DNA of 64,000 bases, from the NCBI GenBank assembly GCA_031761405.1, contig JASEVX010000013.1, positions 56,107,456 to 56,171,455 of the forward strand, written 5' to 3'. Origin of the DNA: Serripes groenlandicus. Its lineage: Eukaryota; Mollusca; Bivalvia; Cardiida; Cardiidae. The notes beneath the pieces are model-generated. The model saw only the letters and a list, made by a program, of their open reading frames with translations, had not been told where the DNA came from and searched no databases. This document shows, in pieces, positions 59,395 through 64,000 of the stretch. Positions within the stretch are counted from its first letter, which is position 1. Each line of letters begins with the position of its first letter. Made by a program: the position numbers and the translations under genes.

Positions 59395-60180
59395 TAGGAA
59401 ACGTGCATTGTTTAATGACTCTCCTTCCTGACTATCGCGAGCACACTTCGAACCTTGCCTGCAATATTATGGTTGCCAAGTGGTTGTATGTAGCCTACTA
59501 TACTCGTACAGTGACTATACAGTTAAACAACTGCATGTAATGCGTCACGTCGTTCTTGGCCGGATTATTCCAAATACATTACATATGGTAGTAATTCCTT
59601 GACACTTAGGTTTGCGGGGTTTGCATTGCGATCGTCGATGCGGGTTTATTGCCTTAGCCAAATGTACATTGTTCATGCGACTACCGCAAGCACAATCCGA
59701 ACTCGGGACTGTTATGTTATGAATGCTACAATTGCTCTCATGTATCATTATATATTCAGTCCAAAGGCCATACAACAAACAACTGCATGTACTGGGTCAT
59801 ATCATCCATAGCCAAGCATGATGTATCTTAGTGATGACCGCACTGATTGGCACTTAGGTTTATGGGGATCAGTTTGCGAGTGCTTGTCTGATGTCAAGCT
59901 AAATAGACTGTTGTACTGGTAAGTTGGTAACATACCCAGGAAACGCCGTGACATCACTGACGAATTGTTGAAAGTGGTGGTAAACACTAAACGATCAATA
60001 CGTCACGGTATAATGTACAGTGGTAGAACTAGATTCTCAAATATACGTAGTTGTTCGAACGCAATCGTCGTTCTATTTTTATTTAAGTAATTTCTCCTAA
60101 AACATTGATAACATTACAGAGACGGTCAATTTTAAATGCGACATGCTAATCAATCGGCCTTAGCGAATTTATCATCATCT
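59395..60180 (+). repeat. Two copies of the 35.5-kb dispersed repeat
   Basis: 59395-59660 and 59665-60070 both match 35530-35950. The second includes the SINE-like end (ACGCCGTGACATCACTGACG at about 59943) and ACGTAGTTGTTCGAACGC. Short open frames on both strands are not conserved. Confidence 0.65.
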
Positions 60181-60715
60181 TGTATTGTTCGTATGTACGT
60201 CAATGTAAAAAAATACAAAAAAAACATCACAAATGACTTCGCAAGTGGTGCACAAGACTATTTGATAAACATTTTGGCACAACAAGGTTTTTCGATTTAA
60301 GAACATACTTCAGAGAAAGGCGAAATGTCACGTCAAAGATGGAAAATGTGTTATTTAGTATATGTTGTGCTTACACCGCAATATACATGTATAAACACAC
60401 TCTTACTTTACAATATAGCAAAAAACATAACAATATAATAAATATGATATAACCATATAACCATATAACTCCCAACCAGTAAGCACGAGGAGCGCATACT
60501 ATATAGCTGATAATCGGGAGTCACGCGATCATATAAAAGCAGAGTAAAAATGCATCTTGACAGTAATAACACGTGAAAACAGATTGTTAACTTGAAACTG
60601 ATACTAGAATCCAAAATAAACATGATACTGTCAGAGTGAAATAAGATTTTAAATAAAATATACACTTGGACAAAAATGAAGCACCATTAGATTTAAATTA
60701 AAGTGCTACAAAAAG
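60181..60715. other. No supported gene
   Basis: AT-rich. The minus-strand 85-codon frame at 60408-60665 is Leu/Ile/Ser-rich, as expected of AT-rich DNA, and shows no domain. Confidence 0.4.
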
Positions 60716-60724
60716 TAAATACAG

Positions 60725-61150
60725 CACCTGATGGGCCACTTTTGCAACATTATTTGATAAAGGTATATGTACCATCCCGTACGTTCTACATAAGCTTCTT
60801 TTAAATCCTTGACAAAAGGGAATGTAACAACCCCTGACCAATATTCAGCGGCTGATCTCGTCAATGTAAACGAATATGAAAGACGTTATAATGGCTAGAG
60901 GTCCTTTTACTACATATTGTACTATTATTCTCACACAAAATTAATAGAACACCTGAGAGGCCACGTTCGAAACATGATTTGATAAAGGTGTATGTACTAT
61001 CCCGTACGTTCTACACAAGCTTCTTTGTAAATCCTTGACCCCTGGCCAATATTCAGCGGCTGATCTCGTCAATGTAAACGAATATGAATGACGTTATAAT
61101 GGCTAGAGGTCCTTTCACTTCATATTGTACTATTATTCTCACACAAAATA
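60725..61150 (+). repeat. ~208-bp direct duplication
   Basis: ATATTCAGCGGCTGATCTCG occurs at 60841 and 61049. The copies share CCGTACGTTCTACA, AAGCTTCTTT and TATTGTACTATTATTCTCAC. The second copy lacks about 20 bp around GGAATGTAACAACCCC. Confidence 0.9.
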
Positions 61151-61300
61151 TAATAATGAATCCATAGATAGTTTTATATTTTTATTTTTTATGCATTATA
61201 TTTCGAAAAATATTAAGCCTATATGAAATGATAATATATTGATTTTGTTCGTTTAAAGAGGCAACTTTCATAAAGAGTATTATAAAAAAAAATCAATTGA

Positions 61301-61500
61301 NNNNNNNNNNNNNNNNNNNNNNNNNNNNNNNNNNNNNNNNNNNNNNNNNNNNNNNNNNNNNNNNNNNNNNNNNNNNNNNNNNNNNNNNNNNNNNNNNNNN
61401 NNNNNNNNNNNNNNNNNNNNNNNNNNNNNNNNNNNNNNNNNNNNNNNNNNNNNNNNNNNNNNNNNNNNNNNNNNNNNNNNNNNNNNNNNNNNNNNNNNNN
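61301..61500. other. Assembly gap, exactly 200 N
   Basis: A run of 200 undetermined bases, the usual fixed-size placeholder. Real length unknown. Open frames through it are meaningless. Confidence 0.99.
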
Positions 61501-61559
61501 ATAATAACTTATGGGAATTTTAATGTACGAAGTAGCCTTGGCTAGCAAAGATGCCAGAA

Positions 61560-61760
61560 AACTGACATTCGGAGGTTTTGAATGCCCAATCTAGAGAAAA
61601 ATCACAAATCCTTAAAAAATTCACCCTATTCCAATATATTTCGAACTATCCTAGACCGGCTAAAAACGCATAAATGAAATGCTTGGATGTCCACTTTTGG
61701 CAGTGTTATGTCGTTAAAAAGGTCTGATAATAAAGGTCCATGTGGAGGATCAAGGTATTA
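61560..61760 (+). repeat. Dispersed repeat (partner 17586-17860)
   Basis: AAATCACAAATCCTTAAAAA, then TTGGATGTCC, TTATGTCGTTAAAA and AAAGGTCC match the partner in order. Confidence 0.5.
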
Positions 61761-62004
61761 ACGTCATTCTGGCGTCGACGCTTGATTCGAAACAGGATGA
61801 ATACATATTTTAATAACAATTTTATCAACACACATTTTGCATTACTGTTCCCTCCAACGCCAAACTGGATTAATAACAAGTGGCATTAGTTTCCCATTGA
61901 CTTCTTTACATAATCATTACACGTTATCAGGAGAGTTTCTAAGTGATGAGATACTGGAGCGTTCATGTTCAGAACTAACTGTTGCGCAGTATAATATACA
62001 TCTT

Positions 62005-62655
62005 CATGCATCAGAAGATCGCTTTTTTTGTGTGACGTTGATCATAAGAGGATTTTTTTTTAATGTTTTCCCACATATTCTTACTGTCGAAGTATGTACA
62101 TGTATATGCATCTGATAAATAAAATGTAATAACAAGTTCTGTTTGTGAACATAATGAACAGCGATATATCGACTTGAACGAAGACCAACTGTGTAAGTTT
62201 ACTTATTTACAGATGATGTACTTATATAAATCCGTTGATGATTTAAAAAACATGCTCTAGCGGGGCAAAATGTCTGCTCGCCAAATGGTTTTATGCCGAA
62301 AGGCGAGGGTAAACAACTCCAAACCATCTTCATCAAAGAAGTACATCTGTTTTAAAATGGCGGCGCTTTTAATAGCAATTCTTTCTTTTCCCACTTTGTT
62401 TTGAATCCCCATTTGAATATTTAGATTCCTAAGTCCGTATTTCCATTTACGTTACATGAAATGTAAATTGGTGAATCTTGCTCTGTAGAATTGTTTGCTT
62501 GAAAGAGGTGACGTTATGAGAGATGGAATTGTATTTCTTACTTCATATTTTACAATTTGCACCTCACACTTCAGCAGGTATGATACATTTCTTATTACTC
62601 CATGATCATTGCTTTTGATAAGATATGTATAATGGTGAATATATCATTTAGTATT
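62005..62655 (+). repeat. Low-copy duplicated segment (partner 19690-20255)
   Basis: Same ordered landmarks as the partner, including GTTTGTGAACATAATGAACA, TTTAGATTCCTAAGTCCGTA and GATAAGATATGTATAATGGT. It contains an extra stretch around AATGTCTGCTCGCCAAATGG that the partner lacks. Confidence 0.7.
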
Positions 62656-62879
62656 GATTAACCACGAGTGGATTTTAGCTTGTCTAACAGAAGTAAAGAA
62701 AAGGTTAATTGTTACAGGTAATTTAATGATTAGTTATCGGGCTCCATCCCCATTATTGAACGTCTTTTAAATATTGAAATCAAATTGGAAAAAAAGTATA
62801 TGATTCTCGCGTATTTTAAGAGTAAAACATGTTCACCCTTTATATTTCACACGAAGCGTCGACCAGGAAATCACCACTT

Positions 62880-63240
62880 GAATTCATGTATATTCTATAC
62901 AGAGGTCTAGATAAGGAGGCACAGACAGGTGTTTTCCCACTAATATATCTCTGATGACTCAATCAATCACTTTGTTCTGGAACTCAAAACAAAGGTTTAG
63001 AGTGGCAATAACGGTTTGGAATGTGAAAAGCGCACAGAGTACTATATAAGGAGAAACTGTTTTTACCCACCATTATCTCGTTTTAGGCCTCAAACAAACC
63101 ATATGCTGTGGGTACTCAAAAACATTGGGTAAGATAGTTAAGCAAGGAATTTTAGTGTTAAAAGATGAACAGAGGTCTAGATAGGGAGGAGTAAAGTTTT
63201 ATTTTCCCACCATTATTGCTCTTTTGACCGAACCAACCCT
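62880..63240 (+). repeat. R138b repeat, third site
   Basis: About three units with AGAGGTCTAGATAAGGAGG, CATTATCTCGTTTTAG-like and AAACCATATGCTGTGGGTAC. Confidence 0.75.
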
Positions 63241-63990
63241 CTCAAAAGAGTAAAAGAGACACATAATGATATGATACACTTTATCTAGAGCTCGGGTATA
63301 TACATATGCATTTCTTCATTCTGCATTATTCTACATACTATAAGCGTATTTAATTTATTTGGATTTTTCCTTTCCTTTCGCTTAAATATTATATGACCGG
63401 TATTTTCACTTTGGTTAGCTGAAATATTTTCCCGCTTACTTACTTGTTGCATGTGCTGATGACGATTTCGAAAACTTTGTTATTAATGAAAAATTGTTAA
63501 TTAGGATGAATGTTTTTTTCCCTACAACATTGTAGACTACATTAAATGTATTTTAATTTATAGAGGTTTTCCCTGGTGTTTTCAAATTCGTCTTCACTAA
63601 ACGTGTTGTATGTGGGTGCGAATTGATATATTATAATGTATATTTATTAAGCACAGGTGCCAGTCTCGTTTAAAAATATGAAAATAGAATTTGATTATAT
63701 ATATATATGTACTGGCACCCTTGTTATTAATGTGTTATTATAGTTCACCTGTTGGTTTAACACGTTAACAAAGATGATGTCTATAGTTTTATAGGTCATC
63801 TTCTTTGTTATTTAGTTTCACGATTTCAAATGTATTTACACCTTCACATCCTGTGTTGTGAGACTGTAAATAATATTTTATCCGACTCGAAACAGTATAT
63901 GTGAGCAAAGAAGACCAATATGAGCATGTACATTCATTTAGTGTGATATAGGTGAACATTGTCCACCATTCGTTAACTGAACCTTGAGCT
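63241..63990 (+). repeat. Tail-A and tail-B modules, copy 4
   Basis: TGCATTTCTTCATTCTGCAT starts tail A; TTCACCTGTTGGTTTAAC and GAGCAAAGAAGACC mark tail B. It carries a small extra AT-rich insertion around 63655-63725. The window ends where an R100 array would be expected from the other copies. Confidence 0.7.
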
Positions 63991-64000
63991 TAGCTGCTCA

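Noticed and set aside
61219..61548. Open frames across 61301-61500
   Set aside because: They cross the 200-N gap and are meaningless.

Overview
The window looks like nuclear DNA of an animal, most probably a bivalve mollusc. It is AT-rich, gene-poor and repeat-dense. The one well-preserved gene is a Mab-21/cGAS-like nucleotidyltransferase of the type that is greatly expanded in molluscs. The mobile elements (tRNA-derived SINEs ending in a motif near GTGATATAACTGAAA, decayed non-LTR retrotransposons with short tandem tails, a Ty3/gypsy element) also suggest a bivalve. The genus cannot be fixed from sequence alone. There is no operon or bacterial layout, and most open frames over 60 codons are chance products of repeats.

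Layout. 1-3.1 kb: little recognisable. 3.15-6.42 kb: a 44-bp minisatellite, a low-copy block and a 48-bp minisatellite. 7.3-9.4 kb: the intact Mab-21/cGAS-like gene (705 codons from its first ATG, apparently one coding exon). 9.5-11.2 kb: tRNA-derived SINEs. 13.0-14.25 kb: a foldback element with two nested hairpins. 14.4-14.96 kb: a TTAA-flanked inverted-repeat element. 15.16-16.46 and 19.4-19.68 kb: 3' remains of LINE-like elements. 20.4-26.9 kb: a 138-bp tandem array, SINE pieces, a ~100-bp array and a ~138-bp repeat module. 28.3-29.1 kb: another ~100-bp array. 29.49-29.61 kb: a long (TG)n. 30.6-31.37 kb: a TTAA-flanked element holding a tRNA-Ser-like sequence. 35.5-40.6 kb: more dispersed and tandem repeats. 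41.9-51.4 kb: a composite repeat region in which the same array types recur in the same order three times. 51.4-56.67 kb: a 5'-truncated, frame-broken Ty3/gypsy retrotransposon with an intact 3' LTR. 56.7-57.5 kb: GA-rich DNA. 57.5-59.26 kb: a ~170-bp array abutting a truncated pseudogene of the 7.3-kb gene. 59.4-64 kb: duplicated repeat segments and a 200-N assembly gap (61301-61500).

Functionally only the Mab-21/cGAS-like gene is likely to make a protein. It keeps the GS and Asp-x-Asp signature of the fold, so it could be a nucleic-acid sensor or second-messenger synthase, but ligand and product cannot be read from sequence. Its broken relative at 58.2-59.3 kb lies on the same strand and shows local birth and death of the family. 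The other main point of interest is the modular satellite architecture, including a 48-bp repeat whose monomer resembles the 3' end of the SINEs seen here.
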